A stretch of 28,043 nucleotides of DNA from Bacteroidales bacterium UBA3724 (lineage in GTDB: Bacteria > Bacteroidota > Bacteroidia > Bacteroidales > P3): the NCBI GenBank assembly GCA_002371315.1, contig DFHL01000054.1, positions 1 to 28,043 on the forward strand. Direction: 5' to 3'. Of this stretch, positions 14,195 through 21,630 are shown piece by piece (within the stretch, counting starts at the first letter, position 1; every line of letters starts with the position of its first letter). The notes under the pieces were generated by a model, which worked only from the letters and a program-made list of their open reading frames with translations, did not search any database and had not been told where the DNA came from. Made by a program: the position numbers and the translations under genes.

Positions 14195-15208
14195 TCAGTC
14201 GACAATGACGTTCCAGTTGTGCTTGTCCTCGGCCTCGCCCAGCTGGATGGCACGCAGGTGCTCGTACAGCTTGGTGCTGATGGGACCGGGCTTCTTGCCG
14301 AACTCGTAGCTCTTGCCGGCCTCGGGGTCGTCGATGCGCTCGATAGGGCTGATGACGGCGGCGGTACCGCAAGCACCGGCCTCCTGGCAGTCGGCCAGCT
14401 CCTCGACAGCGATGGGACGACGCTCGACCTTGATGCCCATATCCTCGGCCAGCTGCATCAGGCTCTTGTTGGTGATGCTGGGCAGGATAGAGGTCGACTT
14501 CGGGGTGATGTAGACACCGTCCTTGATAGCGAAGAAGTTGGCAGCGCCAGCCTCGTCGACATATTTCTTCTCCTTGGCGTCAAGATAGAACTCGCAGGCA
14601 TACTGACCGCCGTGGCAAGCCTCGACGTGTGCGCGCAGCGAAGCAGCATAGTTGCCGCCCACCTTGTAGATACCGGTGCCGAGGGGGGCGCTGCGGTCGT
14701 ACTTGCGGGTGATGACGTAGGGGTTGGCCTGGAAACCGCCCTTGAAGTAAGGTCCAACGGGGGTTACGAAGATGAGGAACAGGTACTCGTTGGCGGGTTT
14801 CACACCCACGGTGATGCCGGTGCCGATGAGCAGCGGGCGCAGGTAGAGGCTGGCGCCGGTGCCGTAGGGCGGGATGAAGCGCTCGTTCATCTTGACGACG
14901 AGCTTGCACATCTCGACAAAGCGCTCGGTGGGCAGCTCGGGCATCATAATGCCGCGGCAGGTGCTCTGCAGACGGGCGGCGTTCTCGTCGGGACGGAACA
15001 TACGGATCTTGCCGTCCTTGCAACGATAGGCCTTCAGGCCCTCAAAAGCCTCCTGACCATAGTGCAGGCTCGAAGCGGCCATATGGATGTTGATGCTTTC
15101 TTCGGACGAGATCTCGATTTCGCCCCATTTGCCGTCGCGATACCAGCAACGTACATTGTAATCCGTTTTCAGGTAACCAAACGGAAGGTTTTGCCAATCT
15201 ATATTCAT
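14195..15208 (-). CDS. ilvE: Branched-chain amino acid aminotransferase
   Basis: This 337-residue class IV PLP aminotransferase performs the last step of valine, leucine and isoleucine synthesis, moving an amino group from glutamate to the branched 2-oxo acid, and can also run in the degradative direction. The PLP lysine is K182 in GTGIYKVGGNYAASL. SSLHYGQEAFEGLKAYR, FRPDENAARL, RPLLIGTG, DEAGAANFFAI and GTAAVISPI are family blocks in the right order, with the typical length for the eukaryote-like branch also found in Bacteroidetes. It has its own promoter (15253-15285) and terminator. No other branched-chain synthesis genes are adjacent. Confidence 0.96.
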   Translation of the reverse strand: MNIDWQNLPFGYLKTDYNVRCWYRDGKWGEIEISSEESINIHMAASSLHYGQEAFEGLKAYRCKDGKIRMFRPDENAARLQSTCRGIMMPELPTERFVEMCKLVVKMNERFIPPYGTGASLYLRPLLIGTGITVGVKPANEYLFLIFVTPVGPYFKGGFQANPYVITRKYDRSAPLGTGIYKVGGNYAASLRAHVEACHGGQYACEFYLDAKEKKYVDEAGAANFFAIKDGVYITPKSTSILPSITNKSLMQLAEDMGIKVERRPIAVEELADCQEAGACGTAAVISPIERIDDPEAGKSYEFGKKPGPISTKLYEHLRAIQLGEAEDKHNWNVIVD

Positions 15209-15252
15209 AATTGTTAGTTTTTTATTAATGTTTTACATTTTTATAACAGACT

Positions 15253-15285
15253 GCAAAGATAAGTCAAAAAAACGACATACCAAAA
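15253..15285 (-). promoter_or_regulatory. ilvE promoter
   Basis: On the minus strand TTTTG (15285-15281) is followed after 19 bases by TATCTTTGC (15261-15253). The start would be about 40 bases before the ilvE ATG. No leader peptide or attenuator is visible. Confidence 0.87.
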
Positions 15286-15323
15286 TAATTTTCATTATAA
15301 TGCTATTTTTTCGTCCCGAAGAT

Positions 15324-15357
15324 GAAAAAAAGCGGTTCCGTTTGCAGAAACCGCTTT
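15324..15357 (-). terminator. Terminator of the tRNA transcript
   Basis: On the minus strand AAAGCGGTT and AACCGCTTT pair as a 9-bp stem around an 11-base loop, followed by a T-run. It lies 8 bases beyond the tRNA 3' end. Confidence 0.85.
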
Positions 15358-15364
15358 GCCGTTG

Positions 15365-15438
15365 TGGTCCCTCTTGGGCTCGAACCAAGGACCCGCTGAT
15401 TATGAGTCAGCTGCTCTAACCGACTGAGCTAAGGGACC
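15365..15438 (-). tRNA. tRNA with CAU anticodon (Met elongator or Ile2)
   Basis: The sequence folds into a full cloverleaf: acceptor GGTCCCT/AGGGACC, D-arm GCTC/GAGC, anticodon stem GCTGA/TCAGC with loop CTCATAA (anticodon CAT), T-arm CTTGG/CCAAG with loop TTCGAGC, and discriminator A. CCA is not encoded. C4-G69 and C5-G68, features used by TilS to recognise tRNA-Ile2, are present, but the same anticodon loop occurs in elongator tRNA-Met, so the amino acid is not settled. It lacks initiator features such as the three G-C pairs next to the anticodon loop. Confidence 0.96.
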
Positions 15439-15492
15439 AGAACCGACGAGGACCAAAGAAAGGAGAAACGAGTCCAACGCCGATTACGAGGT

Positions 15493-15526
15493 GCAAAAGT
15501 ACTAACTTTTCGCGACACGGGCAAAA
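15493..15526 (-). promoter_or_regulatory. tRNA promoter
   Basis: On the minus strand TTTTG (15526-15522), 20 bases, then TACTTTTGC (15501-15493). The start would be near 15487, giving a leader of about 50 bases before the tRNA. Confidence 0.8.
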
Positions 15527-15639
15527 AAAATTGCTATTTCTTCATCATTTTTCTGTAACCGCTTTATTTTCAAAATGCATTTTTTGACGTTTGGAAACTT
15601 TTTTTCTTGTCAAATAGCATCCATTTGCAAATATTTTTG

Positions 15640-15648
15640 TAATTTTGC
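15640..15648 (+). promoter_or_regulatory. ruvX promoter (-7 TAATTTTGC)
   Basis: TAATTTTGC matches the Bacteroidota -7 element. A transcript from it starts near 15655, which rules out the TTG at 15645 as translation start and supports the ATG at 15672. No good TTTG is seen at the right distance upstream. Confidence 0.7.
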
Positions 15649-15671
15649 AGCCCGAAAAAGCAAAAGAAAAA

Positions 15672-16103
15672 ATGGGCAGAATAATGGCAATTGACTATGG
15701 CAGAAAGCGTACTGGCTTGGCGGTGACCGACGAGTTGCAGCTGATTGCAACAGGATTGGCCACTGTCGAGACCCACCGGCTGGCGGCATACCTCGACGAA
15801 TACTTGCGCAAGGAAAGCGTCGAGCTCTTCGTTGTCGGCGAGGCCAAGCACCTCGACAACACGCCTTCCGAGTCGGCCCGCTTCATCGAGCCCTTCGTCG
15901 CCACGCTGCGCAAACGCTACCCCTCAATCCCCGTCGAGCGCATCGACGAGCGCTTCACGTCGAAAATTGCCTTCCAGGCGATGATCGACGGTGGCCTGTC
16001 GCGCAAGCAGCGCCAGAACAAAGGCCTGATCGACACCGTCAGCGCCGTGCTCATACTTCAGAACTATATGCAGAAAAAAGAGTACGAAACAAAACGACAG
16101 TAA
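15672..16103 (+). CDS. ruvX: Putative pre-16S rRNA nuclease / RuvX (YqgF family)
   Basis: This 143-residue RNase H-fold protein belongs to the YqgF family, which matures the 5' end of 16S rRNA and was earlier annotated as a Holliday junction resolvase. The first strand MAIDYGRKRTGLAV carries the catalytic aspartate (D7). VVGEAKHLDNTPSESA replaces the usual VGLPLNMDGS-type segment, and ERIDERFTSK and the late aspartate in LIDTVSAVLILQNYM complete the active site. I chose ATG 15672 (GRIMAIDYG) because the frame upstream overlaps the promoter. def follows on the same strand after a 147-base spacer filled by an octamer array and without a promoter, so ruvX, def and the TPR lipoprotein gene may be one operon. 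Confidence 0.93.
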   Translation: MGRIMAIDYGRKRTGLAVTDELQLIATGLATVETHRLAAYLDEYLRKESVELFVVGEAKHLDNTPSESARFIEPFVATLRKRYPSIPVERIDERFTSKIAFQAMIDGGLSRKQRQNKGLIDTVSAVLILQNYMQKKEYETKRQ

Positions 16104-16124
16104 ACATATCATTTTATATATCAA

Positions 16125-16246
16125 CCCTTAAACCCTTAAACCCTTTAACCCTAAAACCCTTAAACCCTATAACCCTTAAACCCTTTAACCCTTTAACCCT
16201 TCAACCCTAAAACCTTTCAAACCTTTAACCCTAAAACCCTTAAACC
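16125..16246. repeat. Octamer tandem array (CCCTTAAA-like)
   Basis: Fifteen consecutive units of CCCTWWAA type (CCCTTAAA, CCCTTTAA, CCCTAAAA, CCCTATAA, CCCTTCAA) run in one direction. Twelve or more are exactly 8 nt, and two near 16213-16228 are 9 and 7 nt. The array resembles a eukaryotic telomere repeat but is in the middle of a bacterial operon. It ends 4 bases before the def start codon. Confidence 0.93.
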
Positions 16247-16250
16247 ATAT

Positions 16251-16817
16251 ATGACCCTTCCCATTGTAGGCCTTGGCGACCCCATACTGCGCAAAGAGGC
16301 GCAACCCATCACGGCCGACTATCCCGGCCTGAAACAACTTATCGACGATATGTTCGAAACAATGTACTCCGCCGACGGCGTTGGCCTGGCGGCACCGCAG
16401 ATAGACCGCTCCATACAGCTGGTTGTCATTGGTTTCCGCCCCTACGACGAAGCCACCGACACCTATGGCCCCGAAGAGGAGCGCCACGTGCTCATCAACC
16501 CCGAAATCATTGAAGAAGTCGGCGAAAAGAAGTACTTCAACGAAGGCTGCCTCAGCATCCCCGACATCCACGAGGACGTGCTGCGCCCCGAAGGCATAGT
16601 GCTGCACTGGTTCGACGAGGACTTCAACGAGCACCAGGAGCAGATAGGCGGTATGTTTGCCCGCGTGGCACAACACGAAATCGACCACCTGCACGGCAAA
16701 GTATTCACCGACCGCCTGAGCCCGCTGCGCAAAACGATGATAAAGCGCAAGCTCAACGATGTCGCCAACGGCAAAGTGCATCCAAAATACAAAATGAAGA
16801 AATCAACCAAAAGATAA
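16251..16817 (+). CDS. def: Peptide deformylase
   Basis: This 188-residue metalloenzyme removes the formyl group from the initiator methionine of new proteins. The three metal-site motifs are intact: GVGLAAPQ (43-50), EGCLSIP with the ligand C100, and HEIDHLHG with ligands H142 and H146 and the catalytic glutamate between them. The opening TLPIVGLGDPILRKEA and the basic C-terminal tail fit Bacteroidetes deformylases. The start ATG sits directly behind the octamer array, so there is no Shine-Dalgarno site; this is common in the phylum. The next gene starts 8 bases after the stop. Confidence 0.97.
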   Translation: MTLPIVGLGDPILRKEAQPITADYPGLKQLIDDMFETMYSADGVGLAAPQIDRSIQLVVIGFRPYDEATDTYGPEEERHVLINPEIIEEVGEKKYFNEGCLSIPDIHEDVLRPEGIVLHWFDEDFNEHQEQIGGMFARVAQHEIDHLHGKVFTDRLSPLRKTMIKRKLNDVANGKVHPKYKMKKSTKR

Positions 16818-16825
16818 ACCGCAAT

Positions 16826-17353
16826 ATGAAAAAAAGCACAATAACCATAACATTAGCCGCCCTGGCTCTTGCCGCCTGCAACAGAGGCCCACAGGAACCG
16901 ACGCGCGACGAACTGGTCCAAAGCATCGACTCGATAGAGGCCCCGCTGATGAACGCCGCCCAGATGGGAAGCGTCGACACCGCTGAAGGCAACAAAATCA
17001 TTGGCCTGTATATCCAGTTTGCCGACGCGTTCCCCACCGACTCGATGGCCGCGCCCTACCTGCACCGCGCTGCACAAGTGGCTGGCGGAATGGGGCATAT
17101 TGACGATATGACGGCCTATTACGACCGCGTGATCAACAACTATCCCGACTATGCCAACCTCGACGAATGCTACTACGAGAAAGGCATAGCCCTCGACAAT
17201 GCCGGCCGCAAGGCTGAAGCCCGCAAGGCCTACCAGCAGTTTCTTGACGAATATCCCGACCATTTCCTGGCCGAGGACATACGCAAGACGCTCCCGCTTC
17301 TGGATATGAGCGACGAGCTGCTGGCCAAGCACCTTCAGGAAATAGAGCATTGA
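16826..17353 (+). CDS. TPR-containing lipoprotein
   Basis: This 175-residue protein starts with a lipoprotein signal peptide (MKKSTITITLAALALAAC) whose lipobox cysteine is C18, so it should be lipid-anchored in the envelope. The rest is alpha-helical with tetratricopeptide-like repeats, clearest around DDMTAYYDRVINNYPDY and AEARKAYQQFLDEYPDHF, in the style of BamD or YbgF repeats. TPR proteins are protein-protein adaptors; the partner is not known. It follows def after 8 bases and is probably co-transcribed with it, although the link looks like shared expression rather than a shared pathway. Hairpins follow at 17368-17395 and 17416-17441. Confidence 0.85.
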   Translation: MKKSTITITLAALALAACNRGPQEPTRDELVQSIDSIEAPLMNAAQMGSVDTAEGNKIIGLYIQFADAFPTDSMAAPYLHRAAQVAGGMGHIDDMTAYYDRVINNYPDYANLDECYYEKGIALDNAGRKAEARKAYQQFLDEYPDHFLAEDIRKTLPLLDMSDELLAKHLQEIEH

Positions 17354-17367
17354 CAAGCGAACACCCA

Positions 17368-17455
17368 AATCTCCACAGCAAATACGGTGGAGATTATGCC
17401 CCAGCGCAAACAACGCCCCGCACCCCGAATGGGATGCGGGGTGTTCTGCTTTTAT
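17368..17455 (+). terminator. Two hairpins ending the ruvX-def-lipoprotein unit
   Basis: First hairpin AATCTCCAC / GTGGAGATT (17368-17395) with a 10-base loop and no T-run. Second hairpin CCCCGCACCCC-GAAT-GGGATGCGGGG (17416-17441, one mismatch) followed by TGTTCTGCTTTTATT. The second is the more likely terminator, and it may also serve the convergent regulator gene. Confidence 0.65.
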
Positions 17456-18231
17456 TCAGGGTAATATTCTGAAAATGAGTGGTCGTCATAAAGTATAACG
17501 ACCTTCACGATCCTCTTCTTCGTTAGATTTGGTTTTTCGGCACCCGTCGTCGACGGCTGGTCGTTTACGCGATTCTCGTCGAGTTGAGCCAGTCGAGCCG
17601 TATTATTCGTTTCAGGCATACGAGCCTGACCGGGTGTCGAGGCCTGGATCGGCGCCGTCGCCTCGGGTGCCGTTGCAACAGACGGAGCGGCAACGACAGG
17701 TTGCGGTGCGGAAGGCTGCGGCTGGACCGAAACAGGATTTTGAGCCGCTTCGGGTTCCGACGGCAGCTCGAAGGACGAGAAAAGGTCGGGTTCAAATTGC
17801 GGCTGCGCCTTGGATGCCGGCGCAACTTCCTGTTCCACCTGCGACACCTGGGTCTGCGGCGGCACCGACATCTGGGTCTGCGGCGGCATCTGTGACGGCA
17901 TCGATACCGGTGTCTGTGTCGGCACTGACACCGATGCCTGTGCCGGAATCGATGCTGCCGCTGCCAGCTCGACGGGGTCCGCTTGTACCGGCGGCTTCGG
18001 AGCAACAGGCATCGAATATGGGCTGACAAACATTTCGCCCTCGCCAAGGGTGAGCCACTTGATGTCGATTTCAGGATATCGGTTGACAACCTTCATAACG
18101 AAATCAAGACTGGGCCGGTTGCGTCCAGACAAAATATGCGACATACCCGACGGCTGAATTCCTATCTCCTCGGCGAACTGTCGCGAGGTAAGATTTTTGG
18201 CCTTTAAAATGAGATTTATCCTGTCAACCAT
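17452..18231 (-). CDS. XRE-type helix-turn-helix regulator with P/Q/A-rich linker
   Basis: Residues 1-65 of this 259-residue protein are a Cro/CI-type DNA-binding domain (NLTSRQFAEEIGIQPSGMSHILSGRNRPS), followed by the segment EIDIKWLTLGEGEMF seen in many Bacteroidetes XRE regulators. Residues 70-230 are low-complexity, rich in P, Q, A, S and V, with a repeated VPPQTQxS unit coded by a 24-nt direct repeat. The last 25 residues (KRIVKVVILYDDHSFSEYYPE) are well ordered and look conserved in this type of protein. Target and ligand are unknown. A promoter-like TACTTTTG lies at 18275-18268, within the first of several TTAC-N4-GTAA sites, so autoregulation is plausible. Confidence 0.85.
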   Translation of the reverse strand: MVDRINLILKAKNLTSRQFAEEIGIQPSGMSHILSGRNRPSLDFVMKVVNRYPEIDIKWLTLGEGEMFVSPYSMPVAPKPPVQADPVELAAAASIPAQASVSVPTQTPVSMPSQMPPQTQMSVPPQTQVSQVEQEVAPASKAQPQFEPDLFSSFELPSEPEAAQNPVSVQPQPSAPQPVVAAPSVATAPEATAPIQASTPGQARMPETNNTARLAQLDENRVNDQPSTTGAEKPNLTKKRIVKVVILYDDHSFSEYYPE

Positions 18232-18264
18232 AATTTTACATTTATAACGTTACTTTCAATCGAT

Positions 18265-18276
18265 TTACAAAAGTAC
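18265..18276 (-). promoter_or_regulatory. Promoter of the XRE gene overlapping a TTAC-N4-GTAC site
   Basis: The minus strand reads TACTTTTG (18275-18268), a TAnnTTTG -7 element about 37 bases before the start codon. It is embedded in TTACAAAAGTAC, a near-copy of the palindromic site found further right. A -33 TTTG at the right distance is not seen. Confidence 0.5.
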
Positions 18277-18333
18277 AAATAATTTTTGAAACATCTGTAA
18301 ACAAAGTGAAAATTATTTTTGTAAGCATATTGT

Positions 18334-18345
18334 TTACATAAGTAA
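18334..18345. promoter_or_regulatory. Possible operator TTACATAAGTAA
   Basis: Palindromic TTAC-N4-GTAA, about 100 bases upstream of the XRE gene. It is one of three exact copies of this pattern in the AT-rich gap 18232-18856. The same gap holds an isolated + strand TATTTTTGC at 18405-18413 with no gene close behind it. Confidence 0.4.
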
Positions 18346-18580
18346 CAATTTAAAATATACATCATAAGATACACTATATAAGGTTTTTAAATCTTATAAA
18401 ACGCTATTTTTGCCCATTTCCGATTTGCTCCTATTTCATTATAGTAATACTTTAATAAAAACATTTAGTATGTATTAGTTCAATATTTTAGCAGTCTACA
18501 CTTACTCACTGACAAGTAAAAAGCCCAATTTACAGATATTTCCTCGTATACATTTGTAATATTTACAAAAGGTAATCAAT

Positions 18581-18627
18581 TTACAAAAATACAATTCGGT
18601 TACTTTTGTAACCGATTACAAAAGTAA
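18581..18627. promoter_or_regulatory. Cluster of TTAC-N4-GTAA sites with promoter elements on both strands
   Basis: TTACAAAAATAC (18581-18592, imperfect), CGGTTACTTTTGTAACCG (18597-18614, a perfect 7-bp inverted repeat around TTTT) and TTACAAAAGTAA (18616-18627). TACTTTTG on the + strand at 18601-18608 and on the minus strand at 18626-18619 also match the -7 element, so a protein bound here would cover the promoter. The rest of 18232-18856 is AT-rich and contains no gene I can see. Confidence 0.5.
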
Positions 18628-18856
18628 ATTTACAGATTTCACGCCTAATCGACGTTCGCAGGTTTGGTCATACAAAATCACGTTGAGAACAAAAACAGGG
18701 CCTTAGAAGGCAAATTTTTCAAACCGTATTCCCCACCCTTTTCCAGGTGTGGAGCGACGTTTACGATGAAACAATTTTTTTTGCATCACGTATACGCTAT
18801 AAAAAAATTTCGCGTTATAGTGACAATTAATAATAACAACCAAAATTAATCCCGAG

Positions 18857-18979
18857 ATGAAAAAACAGATAGCTGTCCTTTCCGTCGTGCTGCTTTTTGC
18901 AGCGACGATTGCTTCGTGTTCGCACAAGACCTGTCCGGCCTATCGTGGCTCGATTGCCGAAAATGTCGTTGTCGAATAG
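18857..18979 (+). CDS. Small lipoprotein, 40 residues
   Basis: The frame from ATG 18857 to TAG 18977-18979 encodes a short signal peptide with a lipobox (TIASC, cysteine C21) and a 19-residue mature part with the motif SHKTCPAYRGS and the ending AENVVVE. It would be a lipid-anchored envelope peptide; the function is unknown. Support comes from the classic signal peptide, the strong terminator 26 bases behind the stop, and my recollection of similar short lipoproteins with a KTCPAY-like motif in Bacteroidetes. The closest promoter-like element on this strand is TACTTTTG at 18601-18608, which would give a long leader of about 250 bases. Confidence 0.8.
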   Translation: MKKQIAVLSVVLLFAATIASCSHKTCPAYRGSIAENVVVE

Positions 18980-19004
18980 TTGTTCCTCTTTGTGAACAGA
19001 ACAT

Positions 19005-19038
19005 AAAAAAGGCTTGCCGCAACCGGCAAGCCTTTTTT
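19005..19038. terminator. Strong terminator after the small lipoprotein gene
   Basis: AAAAAAGGCTTGCCG-CAAC and its complement: a perfect 15-bp inverted repeat with a GC-rich core, A-run and T-run. It can work on both strands and so may also stop ftcD transcripts, which arrive from the right. Confidence 0.95.
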
Positions 19039-19214
19039 GTTGAGAATTGCAAATTCAAGCCCCCTACCCTGTCGCCTCGCAAATATCCGATTCTCGTTGA
19101 GGAATAATCGAGGCCTGATTTGCCTGTTTGGCAGAGAGCGCCAGCCCCGTCGGCCGGTAGCTCCCTGCCCCGTTTCTGGTGCGCCGGCAGATGTGCCGGC
19201 CGGCGCAGCGTTTG

Positions 19215-20912
19215 TCAGAGACCAATCTTCTCGTTGACGATGGCCAGGATTTCGGCCTCCTCCTTGATGGCGGCAGCCTCGATGGCGGCGGCACGCGAAA
19301 GGATGTCGTTCTTGAAGGCCTCGTCCTTGAGGCTGCTGGCGTTGATCTTCACGTTGAGGTGGGCACCCATCACGGCGCTGCGTGCTGCCAGGGCTCCCAC
19401 GCCGCCGTCGGTGACGCTGGCCGGGTTGCCCCATTCCACCATAGCGCGGCAGACCTCGAAAGTCTCGAAAGCCTTCTGCATCGTCTGGAACGGCACCTCG
19501 GTGGCGAAGCGTGTAGCCTCCTGGATGGCGGCGCTGCGGGCAGCCTTCTCGTCGTCGGTCTTCTTGGGCAGGCCGAAAGCGTTCATAATCTTGTTGAACG
19601 CATTGGTGTCCTCGTCGACAAGGTGAAGCAGGTCGTTCTTGAGCTGCTGGCCGTGGACGGCGACATCGCTGAATTTCTCCCACTCGTCGTCGTAGGCAGC
19701 CTTGCCACCGGTCAGGTTGGCCACCATCGTGCCCAGCGATGCTGCCAAGGCACCCATATATGCGCTGACGCTGCCGCCGCCAGGGGCGGGGCTTTCGCTG
19801 GCCGTCTCCTCGCAGAAACCGGTGCAGGTCAGGTCGACAAGTTTCTTCTGACTGTGGTCTTCGATCAGATATTCAATGACTTTTTCCTTGGGGTCGAAGG
19901 GTTTAAGGTCGTCAAGGCCCATCGACTTGATGGCCACCTTCATTATTTCGTCCTCGCTGACGCCCAGCGAGCGGCGCTGTTTGGCCAGGTAGTATTTGCC
20001 GGCGTCGATAAGCACGCTCTTCGGTATCAGACCCACGATTTCGCAGCCCGTGACGCGAATGCCGCGGTTGGCGGCGCAGCGGCACACCTCGTCGAAGCAA
20101 AGATGCACCGGAGCCACCTTGATGCTCGTGATGTTCATCGACACCTGAGCGATGCCGTAGTCCTCTATGTACCAACCAATTGCCTTGGTACCTTTGAGCG
20201 TACCGGGAATCATTATGGTCTTGCCGTTCTCGTCCTTCATCGGCTTGCCGCTGGGCTTGCCGCCCTCGCGCATCGGACGGCCCTTTTCGCGCACGTCGAA
20301 AGCGATGGCGTTGGCACGGCGGGTCGAGGTGGTGTTGAGGTTGTAGTTGATGGCCACGAGGAAGTCGCGGGCACCCACCTGCGTTGCGCCGGTCTGCGCC
20401 GTGTGGTCGTTCCAGGCGTTGGGACCGTAGTCGGGCTTCCACTGTTCGGTGCCGAGGCGGGTCGACAGGCTTTCGTATTCGCCTGTGCGACAGTAGGCCA
20501 GATTGCGGCGTTCGGGTATTTTGGCCGCGTTTTCGTAGCAGTAGATGGGAATCTGCAGTTCCGTTCCGATGCGTTCGGCAAGGCGATGGGCATACTCGAC
20601 GGTCTCTTCCATCGTGATGTTGCTGACGGGAATCAGGGGGCACACGTCGGTGGCACCCTGGCGGGGATGTGCGCCGTGATGCTGGCGCATATCAATCAGT
20701 TCGGCGGCTTTCTTCACCACGCGGAAGGCAGCCTCGCAAGCCTGTGCCGGTTCGCCGACGAAGGTGATGACCGTGCGGTTGGTGGTCTGGCCAGGGTCGA
20801 CGTCGAGCAGTTTCACGCCTTCCACCTTCTCTATCTCGGCCGTAACCTGGTTTATGATGTTCATATCGCGTCCTTCGCTGATATTGGGGACGCATTCGAT
20901 AAGCTGTTTCAT
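19215..20912 (-). CDS. ftcD: Bifunctional glutamate formiminotransferase / formimino-THF cyclodeaminase
   Basis: This 565-residue fusion enzyme ends histidine degradation: it moves the formimino group from N-formimino-glutamate to tetrahydrofolate, then releases ammonia to give 5,10-methenyl-THF. The transferase half (about 1-330) opens with ECVPNISEGRD and carries H82 in HHGAHPRQGATD, the same number as the known catalytic histidine of the mammalian enzyme. The cyclodeaminase half starts near 345 and has ESPAPGGGSVSAYMGALAASL and VEWGNPASVTDGGVGALAAR. The length is as in other fused forms. The other hut genes are not adjacent. A minus-strand TAAATTTG at 20977-20970 may be the promoter. A short hairpin GCCGGCA-GATG-TGCCGGC at 19183-19200 lies just after the stop, without a T-run. 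Confidence 0.97.
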   Translation of the reverse strand: MKQLIECVPNISEGRDMNIINQVTAEIEKVEGVKLLDVDPGQTTNRTVITFVGEPAQACEAAFRVVKKAAELIDMRQHHGAHPRQGATDVCPLIPVSNITMEETVEYAHRLAERIGTELQIPIYCYENAAKIPERRNLAYCRTGEYESLSTRLGTEQWKPDYGPNAWNDHTAQTGATQVGARDFLVAINYNLNTTSTRRANAIAFDVREKGRPMREGGKPSGKPMKDENGKTIMIPGTLKGTKAIGWYIEDYGIAQVSMNITSIKVAPVHLCFDEVCRCAANRGIRVTGCEIVGLIPKSVLIDAGKYYLAKQRRSLGVSEDEIMKVAIKSMGLDDLKPFDPKEKVIEYLIEDHSQKKLVDLTCTGFCEETASESPAPGGGSVSAYMGALAASLGTMVANLTGGKAAYDDEWEKFSDVAVHGQQLKNDLLHLVDEDTNAFNKIMNAFGLPKKTDDEKAARSAAIQEATRFATEVPFQTMQKAFETFEVCRAMVEWGNPASVTDGGVGALAARSAVMGAHLNVKINASSLKDEAFKNDILSRAAAIEAAAIKEEAEILAIVNEKIGL

Positions 20913-20969
20913 AATTATATTGTTTAGTTTCAGTTTATTGTCTCAAAAATCATTTCCAGTTGGAAATTA

Positions 20970-20977
20970 CAAATTTA
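20970..20977 (-). promoter_or_regulatory. Possible ftcD promoter (-7 TAAATTTG)
   Basis: TAAATTTG fits TAnnTTTG and lies 58 bases upstream of the ftcD start codon on the minus strand. No TTTG is found at the proper distance, so it is a weaker candidate than the others in the window. Confidence 0.45.
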
Positions 20978-21087
20978 CATATTTTTTTTGAATGCGCCCG
21001 TTTTGTTTCCGATAAAATCAAAAATTGCTCTCTCCGGGTGCCGAAAATGTTAAATACAGCGTCCCTGCGCCAAAAACCATTTTAACA

Positions 21088-21176
21088 TTTACCAAACACT
21101 ACCCATCTTCTACCAACGTAAAACTTGGGTAGAACTTGGTAAGAACTTGGGTAGAATTTGATAAGAAGATGGTACT
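21088..21176. repeat. Head-to-head 11-nt tandem array
   Basis: Forward units: AACTTGGGTAG (21122), AACTTGGTAAG (21133), AACTTGGGTAG (21144), AATTTGATAAG (21155), AAGATGGTACT (21166). On the left, units in the reverse orientation: TTTACCAAACA (21088, degenerate), CTACCCATCTT (21099), CTACCAACGTA (21110). All steps are 11 nt. The remaining parts of the 718-base gap 20913-21630 hold the two promoters listed here and otherwise no gene, terminator or repeat that I can support. Confidence 0.75.
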
Positions 21177-21495
21177 GGTAATCAGCCTCTTTTCGAGGGG
21201 CATTTTTGGAGTGTTTTTCGGGGTTTCAAAATTTTTTTTCACGCCTCGAAATGTTAAAATTTGGGGCCGCTGTAACGGATATTTTTTACAAATCACCCAG
21301 CAGTGCGACGCCCCATTCGGACATTTCTTGTAGCACAATCAGGACATCAACAAACCAACAGAAAAAACTCCCGCAACCAATACCAAAAATGCTTTTCCGC
21401 CGAACAATCACAAGGAAATACCTCGTACTGACAATGCAGGAAATCAAACAGTTGCCGCAGCAAACAAAAAAGGTTGAAAACTATTGGCAATAATA

Positions 21496-21528
21496 TTTGC
21501 CGAATTACAAAAAAACGTGTACTTTTGC
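21496..21528 (+). promoter_or_regulatory. Promoter of the coiled-coil protein gene
   Basis: TTTG (21496-21499), 20 bases, then TACTTTTGC (21520-21528). The start would be near 21534, about 97 bases before the ATG at 21631. Confidence 0.85.
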
Positions 21529-21630
21529 AGCCGGAAACAATTAATACAAAACCATTTAAGACGATGCTCTTCTGCTCGGAACGAGCCAGTTCGGGATAAT
21601 CCAAAAAGGTGAAACGAAACGACAACGACG

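Noticed and set aside
15645..15671. Longer ruvX product from a TTG at 15645
   Set aside because: That codon lies inside the -7 promoter element, so it would not be transcribed.
16125..16246. Octamer array as a second CRISPR array or a true telomere
   Set aside because: Units are 8 nt without spacers, and the array sits inside a bacterial operon between two intact genes.
18716..18850. Possible small RNA or gene between the TTAC sites and the small lipoprotein
   Set aside because: Only a weak hairpin (CTATAA/TTATAG) and a short frame with no features were found; no promoter element fits.
19039..19214. GC-rich spacer behind ftcD as a riboswitch
   Set aside because: It lies downstream of ftcD, not upstream of a gene, and I could not match a known class; only a 7-bp hairpin at 19183-19200 is clear.
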